A stretch of DNA of 64,000 bases from NCBI RefSeq assembly GCF_910589235.1, contig NC_060956.1, positions 16,506,999 to 16,570,998 on the forward strand, written 5' to 3'. The notes beneath the pieces were generated by a model, which was not told the origin of the DNA, did not search any database, and saw nothing but the letters and a program-made list of their open reading frames with translations. The DNA comes from Vespa crabro (lineage: Eukaryota > Arthropoda > Insecta > Hymenoptera > Vespidae). Of the stretch, positions 14,001-26,313 are shown in pieces (position 1 is the first letter of the stretch; each line of letters begins with the position of its first letter). Both the position numbers and the translations under genes were made by a program.

Positions 14001-15201
14001 CGTGGGAGACAATCGACCAGCAGCTGGTCGATGTTGGTTCAAGGACCATTACACAATGGGACTGTATGTACGAGCGGCACGGCTAGGATACACGAGAAAG
14101 TCACGTTTTCGAAGAGGTTCTGGGCTAGAGGAACGACGAAAGACTAAAGAGAAAAAGAGAGAGGGATAGAGAGATAAAGAGATAGAAAGAGAGAGGATCT
14201 AAGAACATCACGTTTTCCCGGAAATCAAATCGTGACTTTGTATTTCTTATCGGTACTCTTACTAAAATGAATATGGAAGACGCGCGTGTCCTGTATCTCT
14301 TTATTAAGTCTCACATGTTGTCGTCTTATCCTGATTAGAACATGATTAGAATTATCGATGTTGATAGTAAAAAAAAGAGAGAAAAAAAAAAGGAAAAGAA
14401 AAGGAAAAAAAAAAGATCGTTTAATCCTTATCGCTCCAAAATTAATATAATATAGCACATGCTTGTTGTCAGACCTACAAACAAATGTAACAAACGTTTA
14501 CTATTTTAACGCTGCACAATTTTTCTAAGATAACTGTTTATTGACAAACATGTACGTAACACATGTTGCGCGTTAACACAAATATCGAAAATAAAAACCA
14601 AAAAAAAAAAAAGAAAAAGCAAACAAAAATCCGATTGGCATCACTATTTCCTCTTCGAATAATAAGGTTTAAATTGCTATAAAAAACTATCATAACAATC
14701 AATGTTAAAGAACTGTTACAAGTTTTTATTATTATTCCTTTTCCTTTTTTTCCTTTTAATGATACGAAATAAAAGGCCAGAAAGTGTTATGGATCTTCTA
14801 TCATACCGACCGATCTTTAAAAACGAGATGAAAAGAAAAAAAAAAGAAACGATGAAAAAGAAAGAATGAAGCATAGAAAGAAAGAAAAAAAAGAAGAAGA
14901 AAAAAGAAAAAAGAAAAAAGAAAAAAAAATTCAGTCTTTCAAAAGATAAAGATCAAATCGCGTTGTTTCTTGAATCATTAAAGAAAAGGCGTTGGTTCGT
15001 TTCTCCCGTTGGACTGGCGCCTGCAGCTTCGAGATCGTTCTCGCAACTGAGGCGGCCAATTAAAGGGAAGCCGACCAATCCAAAGGCATCGAAGAACACG
15101 AGACGACTCGGAGACGAGACAGGAGGCGCGAGGCATGCGTTATCGTACGTTCAGATCGTTCGCGACGAGTTTTCTGGGTGCTGCTCTTAACATCACCAGG
15201 A

Positions 15202-15231
15202 GTATGCATGTATGTATGTATGTATGTATGT
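15202..15231. repeat. (GTAT)n tetranucleotide repeat
   Basis: About seven ATGT/GTAT units inside an otherwise CpG-rich block (15.0-15.5 kb). Confidence 0.95.
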
Positions 15232-15542
15232 TTTCTCTCGCTCTCGAAGAGGCTGCACGCGTATCACGAGAGTTAATACGTTCGAGTCTTGTTGTTTCTG
15301 TAGAAGCCGAAGCTTCAGACGACGAGGGAATTGTGCTCGATGGGACTCGCTCGGTACGCCGTTTCTCACTTAGAAATTGCGAAAGAAACCCATACGACTT
15401 TACCTCACTCAACGTATCACCCATTCACCCCTCCCACCCTTCCTCGTTAATACTCCTTTATCCCAACCGTAGACGTTCCGTGCACGTCTTGGGAAGCGAC
15501 TGACGTAACTTCCGGAAAAATGTCTTGCCGTATAGGCTCCTC

Positions 15543-15550
15543 TATATAAA
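15543..15550 (+). promoter_or_regulatory. TATA-like element in CpG-rich DNA
   Basis: TATATAAA follows a CpG-rich block (15000-15500) containing two CCAAT-type motifs. No downstream coding exon was found, so use as a promoter is unproven. Confidence 0.2.
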
Positions 15551-17401
15551 ACGCGAAACGCGGAAATTACTCGCACGGAATAATACCAGCCTCGTTGTTC
15601 TACTCTCTCGAGTATGCACTTTCGGTTGCGTCCTCTTTTAAACGTTATGTCATCGAAAGCATGCGCTTCGGTTCCTTTTAAGTATTATGATACCGGTATG
15701 TTTCGTAACATTCGCATCATTAAGAGGAAATATCTTAATTAAGAACCTTACACGTTCTCTCTCTCTCTTTCCTTATTAAAAAAAAAAAAAAAAAAAAAAA
15801 AAGCAATGAGGAATTTTGAATAAAGTTATATTATTTAAGCAATACCAATAGGATAATAAGAGATTTTGACAGAGTTGATTATTTTGAAAAATTCCCGCGA
15901 AATAATCCTTTGTTACGGTAAAATCGAAGCGGAACAACGTGCGATAAGAAAAGAGCTCGTTTAATGGCACGTTAACGACGTAAACGTTACTTTCGATTGT
16001 TCCATCGCGCGAGCATGTAATACGAACTAACAAGCCGTATCTAGGAATGGCAGAGCACAGGGAGTCCGTCCCGCCACACTTGGACTCTTCCTTTCAAATG
16101 TGAGCAAGCGCGCTACGTTGACCACGTGAGGAATTAATCGTGCTACTTTACCGCGAAATACTAACTCATTAACGTCAAATTATCGTTTCTAAATTAAGAC
16201 TTTATTGATAATTGATTTGCTTTATCTTCCATTTCCATTTCCAATTGCCTTTATTTAATTATCTTTACAAGTAAATTTTATATTTTCTTACAAATAAAAT
16301 TAAACATATAACATTTAAACTAATATATTATTTAACATTAATTTAAACATCGAAGACTCGAATCTTAATATTCTTCCCGAAAAATTAATCAAAAAAAAGA
16401 AATAATAAATAAATAAATAAATAAATAATTTTCAGAAAAGATTTCAAAGTCATATACAAGGTTTTCTTCTATTCGATTATATTTATTTATATTGTCGTAA
16501 ATAAAAATAAATTAACATTTTTCTCAGAAGAATGATTAGAAAAACAAAGTACCGATATTCTTCCTTGGAAATATCGTAAAATCTAACACAACGTTTAACT
16601 CCTTTTTGGTTTCATTATGGATTAAGTTCAAATAATTAATAGATTTTGTTTAATGATCTAACATTGTTCTTGAAAGATTGATTAGGAAAATAACGAAGTA
16701 AAATTCTTTCTGGAAAGTCCTTTAAACGATAAAAGAAAATGCTACAACTTGAAAGAATGAAAAATAACACCTGTTTATCGGTAATTAAACGGAATGGAAC
16801 GAGATTTCATGTTGTTATGCCACGTTCTTATCAAGAAATAACAAAATAAAAATTTCTATCAATTATGATACATCCTGGTCGTACCGTACCAACGATATTT
16901 TACAGCGTCGCCAAGGAGTACTTCAAAATCAATTTCGTTAGTGGATATAATAACTATAATAGCGGCGAATTAGCGTCGTGAGCACGCGCGCACGCAGAAG
17001 CGAAGAGGCACGTAACGTGCCATCCGCCAGCTGGAAAAGATTAATGCGATCCAATTTAGCGACGAACTCTCGTAGATCGGTACGGCAGTTCGCTTATAGC
17101 ATAGTATATTAATCATTCTAATATCTGTTGAAAACGATGAAGTTTAGGAAAGTTGTGAAAGATTTTTCTTTCCTTCTTTTTTTTTTTTTTTTTTGATTGA
17201 AAAATAGTAAGAATTAGAATTGGCGAAAACGTCGAAAATACCATGCGTTTCTTCCAAAGTTTCCCATGATCGTTCACCGTGAAGGAGTTATTAGATTTTC
17301 AACGATTAGCCTCGTGTAAAGCATTCGCTTTACCGCCGGGCTCATTGCCATTTATCAGGCAAAAGAGTGACTCTGTACACGGTCTTACGCCACGAGATAA
17401 A

Positions 17402-17417
17402 TGTGTGTGTGTATGTA

Positions 17418-17456
<39 letters not shown>

Positions 17457-17511
17457 TCTTTCTCTACATATATATATATATATATATATGTAGAGAGAGA
17501 GAGAGAGAGAA
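17402..17511. repeat. Compound (TG)n(TA)n...(TA)n(GA)n repeat
   Basis: Two TA runs flank a short CTCTTTCTCTACA core, and the right TA run ends in TGTAGAGAGA. The arms TATATATGTAGAGA and TCTCTACATATATA are inverted repeats, so the block can fold into a long hairpin. Confidence 0.85.
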
Positions 17512-17897
17512 GGAAGGAGCCGAATGATTAATAGATACGATCGCATTGAACCAACGCAGAACAGGGCGCGCATATCGTCGGGGTCGCTCTTCTTGGGAAA
17601 CGACGAAGACGACGAAGATGAAGACAAACCGGTAGTCATGCTTTCAAACATAAGGATCCTCGTTTCGTGCTCTCCAACCGTACAAACTAATCACATTTGA
17701 TATGCGTTAAACCGTTTCCAAGTTGTGAGAAAAAAAATGGCAAAAAGAGAATTTTCTCGTTGGTTACTCTAGGGGAGATCGTGTATCTTGAATAGTTTTT
17801 TCCTTTTTCTTCTTCTTCATCTCTTTTTTTTGAGTTTTCTCATTCTTTCCCATAGCTTCCTTCCCACAAGAATATTACAGAAACAACCGTTGTTCCC

Positions 17898-17947
<50 letters not shown>
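17898..17947. repeat. (TA)n(TG)n compound microsatellite
   Basis: About 11 TA units followed directly by about 13 TG units. Confidence 0.97.
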
Positions 17948-17951
<4 letters not shown>

Positions 17952-18504
17952 AATCTGTGTGAGTTTCAAGTATGTTGATGTTTTTATTATACGATACGAA
18001 CGATATTATTCATTGGTTAAATTTCATTTTTTCAATTATAAACTCGTATCATGAAAAATAGAAAAATACAAAAATATAAAAAATAAAAAAAAATGGAAAA
18101 TGCGCATTCTTGTATGCATCGAAACGGACGAATTAAATGCAAAAGAAATAATACATGGTAAAAAAGTATCAAGGAGAAGAATCGAAAACAAATGAAACCG
18201 ATCGACGGAATTCGTATGGTAGAGCGACGTGTGGAAAGGGAGAGGGGCGGGGGAAGGATAGAAATCGGTGATCGTAACGTTCGGACTTTCGATCGATGTC
18301 CAAAGAGAGATCCACAGAAGCAGCCTGAAAAGAAGCTTTTATTCGCTCGTTTCTCTCTTGCAAAGAGAGAATCTGCATATCGTCTCAGACTGTATAAGGG
18401 TCCGACCGTCGTGCCCTTGACTGACGGCACAATCCTCGATTCTTCCTCGATATCGAGAGGAGCACTCCGATCTTTCGACGGGCAGGACGTAACTGACGAA
18501 GATA

Positions 18505-18665
18505 GAAAGAGAAGAAGAAGAAGAAGAAAAAGAAGAAGAAGAAGAAGAAGAAAAAGAAAAAGAAGAAGGAGAAGGAGAAGAAGAAGGAGAAGAGAAGAAG
18601 AAGAAGAAGAAAAAGAAGAAGATAGAGAAAAAAAATATAAGATAGAAGAAGAAGAAGAAGAAAAA
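18505..18665. repeat. (AAG)n-rich purine tract
   Basis: Over 150 bp of imperfect AAG/GAA triplets. It generates a 232-codon Arg/Lys/Glu frame on + and a Ser/Phe frame on -, neither of which looks like a real protein. Confidence 0.93.
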
Positions 18666-19083
18666 CGGAGGACGTCGTCTTTGGATGTTGGACATACGGT
18701 CAGCTCGAAGGTCCTTGATTATACGCTTTTGCTGCATAGGAGAACGACTAGAAGAAAGAGAAAGAAAGAGAAAAAGAGAGAAAGAGAGAGACAGAGAGAG
18801 AAAGAAAGGATAAGACGAATGCAAATGTCCGAGCTTCGTAGATCGGGAATACGCGACAAACTCGCCCGGAAGATATCTCGGCTCTTTTAGTTAGCAGATG
18901 CCGCGAGATACCGAGAAGATGCTTCTCTCTTCTTCTCCTTTAGTTTCTTGAAAGTTACTTTCGTAGAGGAAGAAGAATAGAAGACATTACATAGATAGGT
19001 TCACGACCGTTTCAGGAAAAAAAAAATAGAGAAAAAAATAAGTTTTGTACCTTACTATTATCCGTACGAGCTATCGATCGATT

Positions 19084-19086
<3 letters not shown>

Positions 19087-19149
<63 letters not shown>
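19087..19149. repeat. (GA)n microsatellite
   Basis: Pure GA run of about 31 units. Confidence 0.97.
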
Positions 19150-19152
<3 letters not shown>

Positions 19153-19828
19153 GGAGAAAGGGAAGGACGCAGATATTTTTCGCGTGCACGCGTGCCGGCA
19201 CTGCATCCATGCCGGATCGATGAAAGGGAACGGGGAACCGGTTACGGGCCTATCGTGCGCCGGATTCTAAGCCGATTTTTTTCGATTTCGGGATTTTTTT
19301 GCCTACGGTCGTAACACTGGGGTCACTTTTTCCAATGTCTATTCACATTTTACCCTTCCTTCAAAAAACTTTTCTTAATGCGAATATAAAGTTAGGGAAT
19401 AATTTGAATGATGATTAAAATTCACGTAAATAAAATTTCTCGTAGAATATTTTCAACGTAGAATATTTTTTTAATCACATATAAACACAAACAATTTTAA
19501 CTATCTTTCATTAATATTAATTATTGATTAATAGTTTTATTATTGTACGTAACTGGAACTGATTGTATCTCTTAAACGATTGAAAATAGAAAAAATTGTT
19601 ATAAGATAAAATTAAATGGAATAAGATGGTATATATATAAGCAAATAATTTCATGCATTTTTGTACATCGATGTATAATAAAAATTCAACTGCATCCCCT
19701 TTTTTTTAAATGGAAACTTACATTTTTGATTGCACCATTGAACGCAGTTTTTTAGACTCTATATTTATTTTTTGGACTTCTATATTTAGTTATACCCTAA
19801 ACTTATACATTAAAAAATTATCATGTGG

Positions 19829-19830
<2 letters not shown>

Positions 19831-19861
<31 letters not shown>
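19831..19861. repeat. (TA)n microsatellite
   Basis: Pure TA run of about 15 units. Confidence 0.95.
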
Positions 19862-19863
<2 letters not shown>

Positions 19864-20294
19864 ACGAAATAATAAACAACGAACGATCGTGCAAATATAA
19901 AAAATGATCTTTAGACTTTTTTATCAAAGAAACTTTCTACAATTCAAATCAAACTTAATCGATAATCCAAACGATATATATCTAATAAAATATTTCTTAT
20001 ATTTTTCCACATATGATATAACTTACTAATTATAAACAAAACTACGATAACCTTCCGATTGATATTAAATTCTCGAATAATTCTTTTCTCATTTCATTCA
20101 TTTAATGAAATAATTAAACAATGGTCGTACGGATAAAAATTTTGTATTTTAAATTAAGTATGATCGTTACATAGTAATAATGATATAAGTTAAAAATACG
20201 GAATGTATTAATTAGAAACTATGATAGATACAAATTTCTAGATAGATGAATCATCAACAATCGAACCGAATTCCACGTCGATGTACCGAAATTC

Positions 20295-20361
20295 TCGAGT
20301 CGCATCGTCGTCGTTCTCGTTGTCTTCGTCGTTGTCTTTGTCGTCGTTGTCGTTGTCGTCT
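20295..20361. repeat. Cryptic TCG/TTG triplet repeat
   Basis: Imperfect TCGTCGTT and TCGTTG units with high CpG content. No coding frame around it is convincing. Confidence 0.7.
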
Positions 20362-22144
20362 CTAAGCAATACCTATCTCGCGCGAGACTTCAACGTGTGA
20401 AAGGACGTTAAGTCCGGGCAGATCGGTTTCTAAGGAGAGATAGAAGAGAAAGCCTGAGAACGTAAGAGCGGAGAACGTCCGGAGAACCGGCAACGCGCCC
20501 CATCCAGAGTATCCTGATGCAAAGTAACAGAAACTCGAGAAACGGACCTCGATCGAGTCCGCGGAATGTTCGAGATAACGATCGAGCTACAACTATTGCA
20601 TTTACGAGCATGGATGAGATTTAAATATATCGCGAATACCATCGTGATCTCGTGGTATGGTTATAATCTATGGGAATAATTAACAAGAGAAATAAAAATA
20701 AGAACATTGATTATAAATTGGATTAAAATATGTACAGTTTTACAAAAATTGCCAATAATAAACGTCATTATATTATTATTTTTATTTATAAAATCGATCG
20801 TTCGTATTTCATGAAAATTTCCCGCCAATTTTTGTCGTTACTTTTAAAATCAATAAAAATAATGCTAATTACACGTAAAGAAAATTATATTGATACGAGT
20901 TCGATAGATTTTGTTAAATAACGATAATAAGTAATATATCGATAATTTACGAACGCATTCGTCTAATCTCACTAATCGTTCTTTCACTTTCTTCCTTCGA
21001 GTTACTGAAAGGAGAATGCGAGTGTTGTTATACACACATATTCCGTGAATGTATTTAAATATACCATAACACATTAGTAATACATTTACTTGTACATATA
21101 TGTATATACATAGTACATTACTATAATACAAACTAGTCATGGTCATTAAGGTAAAGCGTGGGAATATAATTTATACTTATCTTCGTTATATTGTAGATCT
21201 TAATCTACGTGAATTTAACAAGATAACGATGGTTATTTCAACTATCTTCACGCCTTTTTTTAGGGTTAGAATTTCTTTCAATTTGAACATTGTCTTTCAA
21301 TGAAAATTATCGAATAAATATAATACCAAATCGTTAAAGTAATGTAATTAAATCGTAGAAAAATAAAAGGAGAAAATGGCGACGAAGGAAAAAAAAAGAT
21401 GAGAGATGAACATGAAAGTAAAATAAAAAAAAAAAAATAAATAAAATAAATAAATAAACATAAATTCGCGTTAAATACGTACTTATTTATTTATATAGGT
21501 AAATTGGAAAAGTCGGAGTGATGGAAGCATGCGACTAATGTTTAGGTTGGTATCGAAGGGAGAAGGTTCGATGGCAAGGGCGCGTAGGGCAGACGGCTTC
21601 CTGGAAAGCAAGCTCGGACACCTGTCCCTCAGTGGTTGTCAACTTATATATCAAAAGAAGAAATAAAATGAAAGAGGTTAAGAAGAAATGATATGAGAAC
21701 CACTGCACTGGTAACACCACCACGTGCATCTCCGCATCCGAGTTATCTTCGAAACGTCATTCGCAAACGTGTTGCACGTCATAAGATTTCCCTTGGTCCG
21801 ATCTACCCTCTCCAACCACCCCCACATCCCTGTCACAAGTGTACAAACAAGTTTTGGCGGGTAAATTTGAAATCTGATTTGCTCAAGATTCTACCAATTA
21901 CATTTCTCGATATATTATGTTTTCAAACGAGAGAGATGGTTCGAAGATCGAACGATATTCTCGTTCGATTTTATGTCGATAAAGGAGTCCCGTAAGGAAA
22001 GAATTTTTGCGAGAGAGGATGCGTATCGAGAGTTCCTTGGGCCGGTCGATATTTTCGAGAAAGGTAGTAGGTAATCGAAGGCAAACGCAGCAATGTCCGA
22101 CGTTGCTACGGAATACTAATGCGTGATCGGGGAGAGAAAGAGCA

Positions 22145-22156
22145 AGAAAGCGAGAA

Positions 22157-22196
<40 letters not shown>

Positions 22197-22212
22197 TGAG
22201 AGAGAGAAAGAG
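22145..22212. repeat. (GA)n-rich tract
   Basis: GA/AG run with AAAG and GAAAGCG interruptions. A CT-rich run follows at 22249-22325, so the two could pair as a hairpin. Confidence 0.93.
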
Positions 22213-22540
22213 GGAAAAGGAGAATACTGTACCTTTCTTTGGCTCTTCTTTCTCTCTCTCTCCCCCCCTCTCTCTCTCTCTTTCTTTTTTTCTCTCTATC
22301 CATACATCTTTCTTTTTTTCTTTCTCGAGAAAGAGAAAAGAAGTCAAAACGGTATGACGACGCGCCGGCGTCATTGAAACCGACCTGTTGCCTAGCCACC
22401 ACTTTGCGACCACCTCCCTGCACGCTTTCTCGAAACACTGCGCACACTCGCGAGCTTTTCATATTTTTCGCGGTTTCTTTCTCCGACTAGAAAATAGATA
22501 AACACTAACACAACTCACAAAACAATGATATATCACTTAC

Positions 22541-22649
22541 CGGACACATTTGGTAGAAATGAGAAAAGGAGCAACAGCACCGTTGGAAACCACACGCTCC
22601 TGCTCGAATTGTAATCCAATTTACGTCGTGGCAGCAGCAGCATCAACAT
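22541..22649 (-). CDS. First coding exon of an unidentified secreted or membrane protein
   Basis: On the - strand an ATG at 22649-22647 opens 36 codons plus one base and runs straight into a strong donor, G|GTAAGTGATA, at 22540. The peptide begins MLMLLLPRRK, has a short polar stretch (LDYNSSRS), then a hydrophobic core VWFPTVLLLLFSFLP ending NVSG. That is the layout of a cleavable signal peptide or signal anchor. The intron phase is 1, as is common after signal-peptide exons of extracellular proteins. The presumed 5' UTR just upstream (22727-22870) is a long CT tract on this strand, and a CpG-rich promoter-like block lies at 23040-23265. The remaining exons should be at lower coordinates. 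I did not find them. The gene identity is unknown. Confidence 0.6.
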
Positions 22650-22726
22650 GGTGCCGTCGATTTTATCCACATACGTCGATTAGACACACACTCATCGGGC
22701 CTCCTGCGTGCACACACTGACCGAGA

Positions 22727-22746
22727 GAAGAGAGAGAGAGAAAGAG

Positions 22747-22788
<42 letters not shown>

Positions 22789-22807
22789 CCGATGGAAAAG
22801 GAAAATA

Positions 22808-22856
<49 letters not shown>

Positions 22857-22870
22857 GAGAGAAAGAGAAA
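22727..22870. repeat. Double (GA)n tract upstream of the - strand signal-peptide exon
   Basis: Two GA runs separated by AAATACCGATGGAAAAGG. On the - strand they read as CT tracts in the likely 5' UTR of the exon at 22541-22649. Confidence 0.93.
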
Positions 22871-23039
22871 TAAACAGAGAAAGAAGAAATATAGAAAGAA
22901 GGAAAGATCGACAGGAATACAAGTTATAGGATAAAGCACACTTCTCTTCACTCGATTATAAGACACGCGTACCACCTCTTGATCCAACGCATCGTTCGTT
23001 TCGCTCTTTTCTTATTACTTTCGTTTTACGTCCAAAAAC

Positions 23040-23265
23040 AATCAAGCAGCGACAGTATGTAGCACGTTCGCGCGCACGACAGTACGAGAAAAAAGCATGC
23101 GTCGATCGTACACGAACACGACCGCGTCCGAAACACTTCTGGGATCCCCTATTGTTCCCTTAACGCGCTGAAAGTAGTTCCCCGGATGCGCGCGCACCTG
23201 CCTCCGGCAGTGTATCCTTACGCTGTGCCGCAATGGCCGGCACCATCGGCCAATCACCATTGGAG
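23040..23265 (-). promoter_or_regulatory. CpG-rich promoter-like block upstream of the signal-peptide exon
   Basis: This block is clearly richer in G+C and CpG than its surroundings. It contains two CCAAT boxes on opposite strands nine bases apart (23250-23254 and 23259-23263), then several GCGCGC runs. It lies about 0.4-0.6 kb upstream of the - strand signal-peptide exon at 22541-22649. Promoter function is inferred only from composition and position. Confidence 0.35.
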
Positions 23266-25260
23266 TATGCTGGAACGAGCATGTACTACGCTCTACCTTC
23301 AGAGTTCTATCTTACTCTCGCGTTTTTTTCGAATTTCGCCACGGTTCGTATTTATCCCTCTTTTGTTGTTGTCTCTTTCTTTTTTCGTTCTTTTCTTTTC
23401 TTTTTTTCTCTCTCTTTTTTTTTTCTTTTATATTTTATTTATACCATACGACATATTCCAAGGACATTGAGATAATTTACAATTTGAAGCTTCATTATTT
23501 CTCGAGCAAAATGCGAATGTTAATAACATTTATAATATAAGCATAGTTATATTATTAAAATTATTTTTGTTTTAAATAATCGTTTGAATTTCGAGTTAAA
23601 ATGAGGATAACGAAAGTACGAGCTACTTGTGGATCCTTAATGAATCAAAGCTCATTGTAAAAGATGCGATAGATGCATTAATTATGTATTTCCTGTTACC
23701 CTTTCCTTCTTATCGGGACATTGCGTTAATCTCATGTGAACGAGCAAAGAAACATCGTTGATCTAATTGTCTTGCTAACAAGTGCGTTAATTAGCGCACG
23801 CGGAGAAAAGATTCTTTAACAAGCGCCGCCTTGCAGCATGGCGATTGCTTTCCGATTACTTTCTATTTCGTTACGTAAAGTCGCGAGAAAGATACGTACG
23901 TCGTATTGGAACGAGGAAAACATTTTGTTATCCTATTTCTATGTCAACCATCTGTTAAGAAATTTTTTAAATACCACACTTTTTGACTTTCAAACTCGGT
24001 CAAGATTAGAAACGATTTTATAAATGATTTTACTTTCAATACGTAAAAACTTTATTACTCAGTTCGATATAAAATATAAATCCATGTCAAACAGAAAATG
24101 TTAATAATTTACAATCTTTTAACTTTCTAGCTTAATCAGTATCAGAAATAATTTTCCAAAAATAACTTGGATTAATTTCGTATATTTCGTAAAAATAAAA
24201 TGACGAAATTGTTGTTACGCGTTTCGAAGTAAAAAATAAATCCAAGCCAATCATCCATCGACAAATTTCTTAAATATTACACAATTTTAAACTTTCAAGC
24301 TCATAAACAGTCAAGATTATAAATGACTTTATATATTGATCACGAATAAATTTTGTACAAATTGAAAACCAATCAGATTTATTTATAACAAATAAAACAA
24401 TATTACGAAATTTCTGTTGTCCTTTTCAAAAATAAGATATAAATTGTCGTAATTTCAAGGGATTACAGAGCGAGACAGAGGAGACAAACGATTGAAGATA
24501 TTTTTTTTTCCTCTCCTTTCGGAAATAAAAACTATTGGTGTTACACATCGAAATGTAGGCGCTAGAAAATTCCTACCAGCAGCATGCTGGAGCAAAAGTC
24601 GTGAGTGCTGGTAAGATCATTAATTAACCTTCCATCCCTTGATTGCGTGTTAAGCGAAATTCATCGCCGATGTTAACTGCCTCACGGTAAGGCCGGTACC
24701 TTAACGAATACAAATGCGAAATTATAATTTCGCAGTCCTCTCTGCGAGTTTCTACAGAGATACCACGAGCCTTTACGAATTGCCTCGCCCTTTGTATATG
24801 AAAATATACGCGGTATAGCAATCGTTAGTTCTTATTCTTATCGAAGGCATCGACTTCGTCATCGTAAAATCGTGAATTTGCATTTGTAAGGTCATTCAAT
24901 GTGTTATTATATCAACGCAAGTAACGGCACACGAGATTCCATTTCATTCAAAAGATTCATCATCTCGTAATATCTCGTATGATCCAGCATAAATAATTCA
25001 CGTGAATCGGGAGGGAAAAGTTGTAAAAGTAATTTGGAACGATCTATTTTATCCTGTGATACGTATGAACATAATTTATTATTAATTTATGACTCGATGA
25101 CTTGTTTTCTTGGAACTAGTATGACTTGGCTCCAAAGACGTAATTATCCTATTTTACGAGTTACCTTACCTTTTAATCTACTTTCACTTTGGATATATTT
25201 AAATGGTATTTTAGAGTGTTCGTAACGTCAGTTTGGTCAGAGAATCATTGTATCACATTT

Positions 25261-25280
25261 TACGTCGTTAGGACGACGTA
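25261..25280. promoter_or_regulatory. Perfect inverted repeat in the ODAD3 promoter region
   Basis: TACGTCGT and ACGACGTA flank a 4-base spacer (TAGG), 60 bp before the ODAD3 start codon. The half-sites contain ACGTCG, a CRE/bZIP-like core. It could be a dimer binding site or a short hairpin in the 5' UTR. It does not match the RFX X-box consensus that I would expect for a ciliary gene. Confidence 0.35.
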
Positions 25281-25340
25281 TTTTGTTAAATCGATAGTTA
25301 GGAACACGTGCGTTTCACTGCGAATCAAACATTCGTAAGT

Positions 25341-26275
25341 ATGTCTGATTCTACACTGGGATCTACCGAAGAAAAGAAACTTCATGATTTGAACAAGAAG
25401 ATCGTGGAAATTAAAAAGAAGATACAATTGTCAGGTATTAATGATATTAGATTTGTATCAATATATAAAAAATGAGTTCAATGATCGGGGAAAGGATACT
25501 TTCCCTCTATCAAGTGTTACAAAAAGAGAAAGAGTTAAAAAAGAAAAAAAAAGAAAAAGAAACAAAAAAAAAACTAAGAAAGAAGATCGTCGATCGAATG
25601 GCGGCACTTTATACGAAGACACAGGATGCCGGCAATCGTCGGACGATTATCTTACTTGGAGAGTTTGAAAGAGTGACAATTGGCAGGAAGAGGTTTTTTT
25701 CCTCAAACACTTGCTTGGTGTATCGATTATAATACGTTCGATCGACATACACGAACTTTAATTTCCGGATCAATTTCGATGAAATAATAATAATCCATTA
25801 AATAATAATTATCTTTTCAATATCACATTTCTTATTTTTATTTCAATTTAATTAAACCACTTTGAACGAAAAAATATTGTTTTATTCGGAGTTAAAAAAA
25901 ATGAACACGAATCAATTAAAAACATTAATGCAAAATCTAAATATTTTCTTTTTCAATTGTTATTATTAGAAAGACAAAAATAAGATTTAAGAAAAAAAAA
26001 AGAAACTTATATTCGAATTTTTAGAAATAAAGATCGAATTATCATATCACTCGTGGCTCTGGAATATAGTTATTTATCTTTTTTTTCTTGTCTTCTCACT
26101 TTTTAGACATATACCGCTCGAGTAGTTTCCATCGAGTAGCTATGCTCACCTAGCAAGACGAAGACAACCTGTCATTAGTGAATACCCTCCAGCTAAGCTC
26201 TCATCTCTTTTGCAGAAAATGGCAACGACAATTTAATCGTTTTTCGGCGGATTCACAAAGAGAAAAGAATATCCT

Positions 26276-26313
<38 letters not shown>

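Larger units (their letters stand above)
11034..22540. other. Non-coding stretch, probably intron of the - strand signal-peptide gene
   Basis: No exon is recognised on either strand. CpG-rich blocks occur at 12440-12850, 15000-15680, 17280-17640 and 20240-20640, separated by AT-rich DNA. If the exon at 22541-22649 is real, its next exon must be in or beyond this region and start in phase 1. Confidence 0.45.

Noticed and set aside
14013..14031. Inverted repeat TCGACCAG-CAG-CTGGTCGA
   Set aside because: Real but short, with an E-box centre. There is no neighbouring gene to give it meaning.
18192..18890. 232-codon + strand ORF rich in Arg, Lys and Glu
   Set aside because: It is produced by the AAG/GAA repeat. 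The - strand is equally open (Ser/Phe), and there is no domain and no splice support.
24624..24821. 65-codon - strand ORF with mixed composition
   Set aside because: It has no acceptor or donor context that I could match and no recognised motif. It could be reconsidered if expressed.
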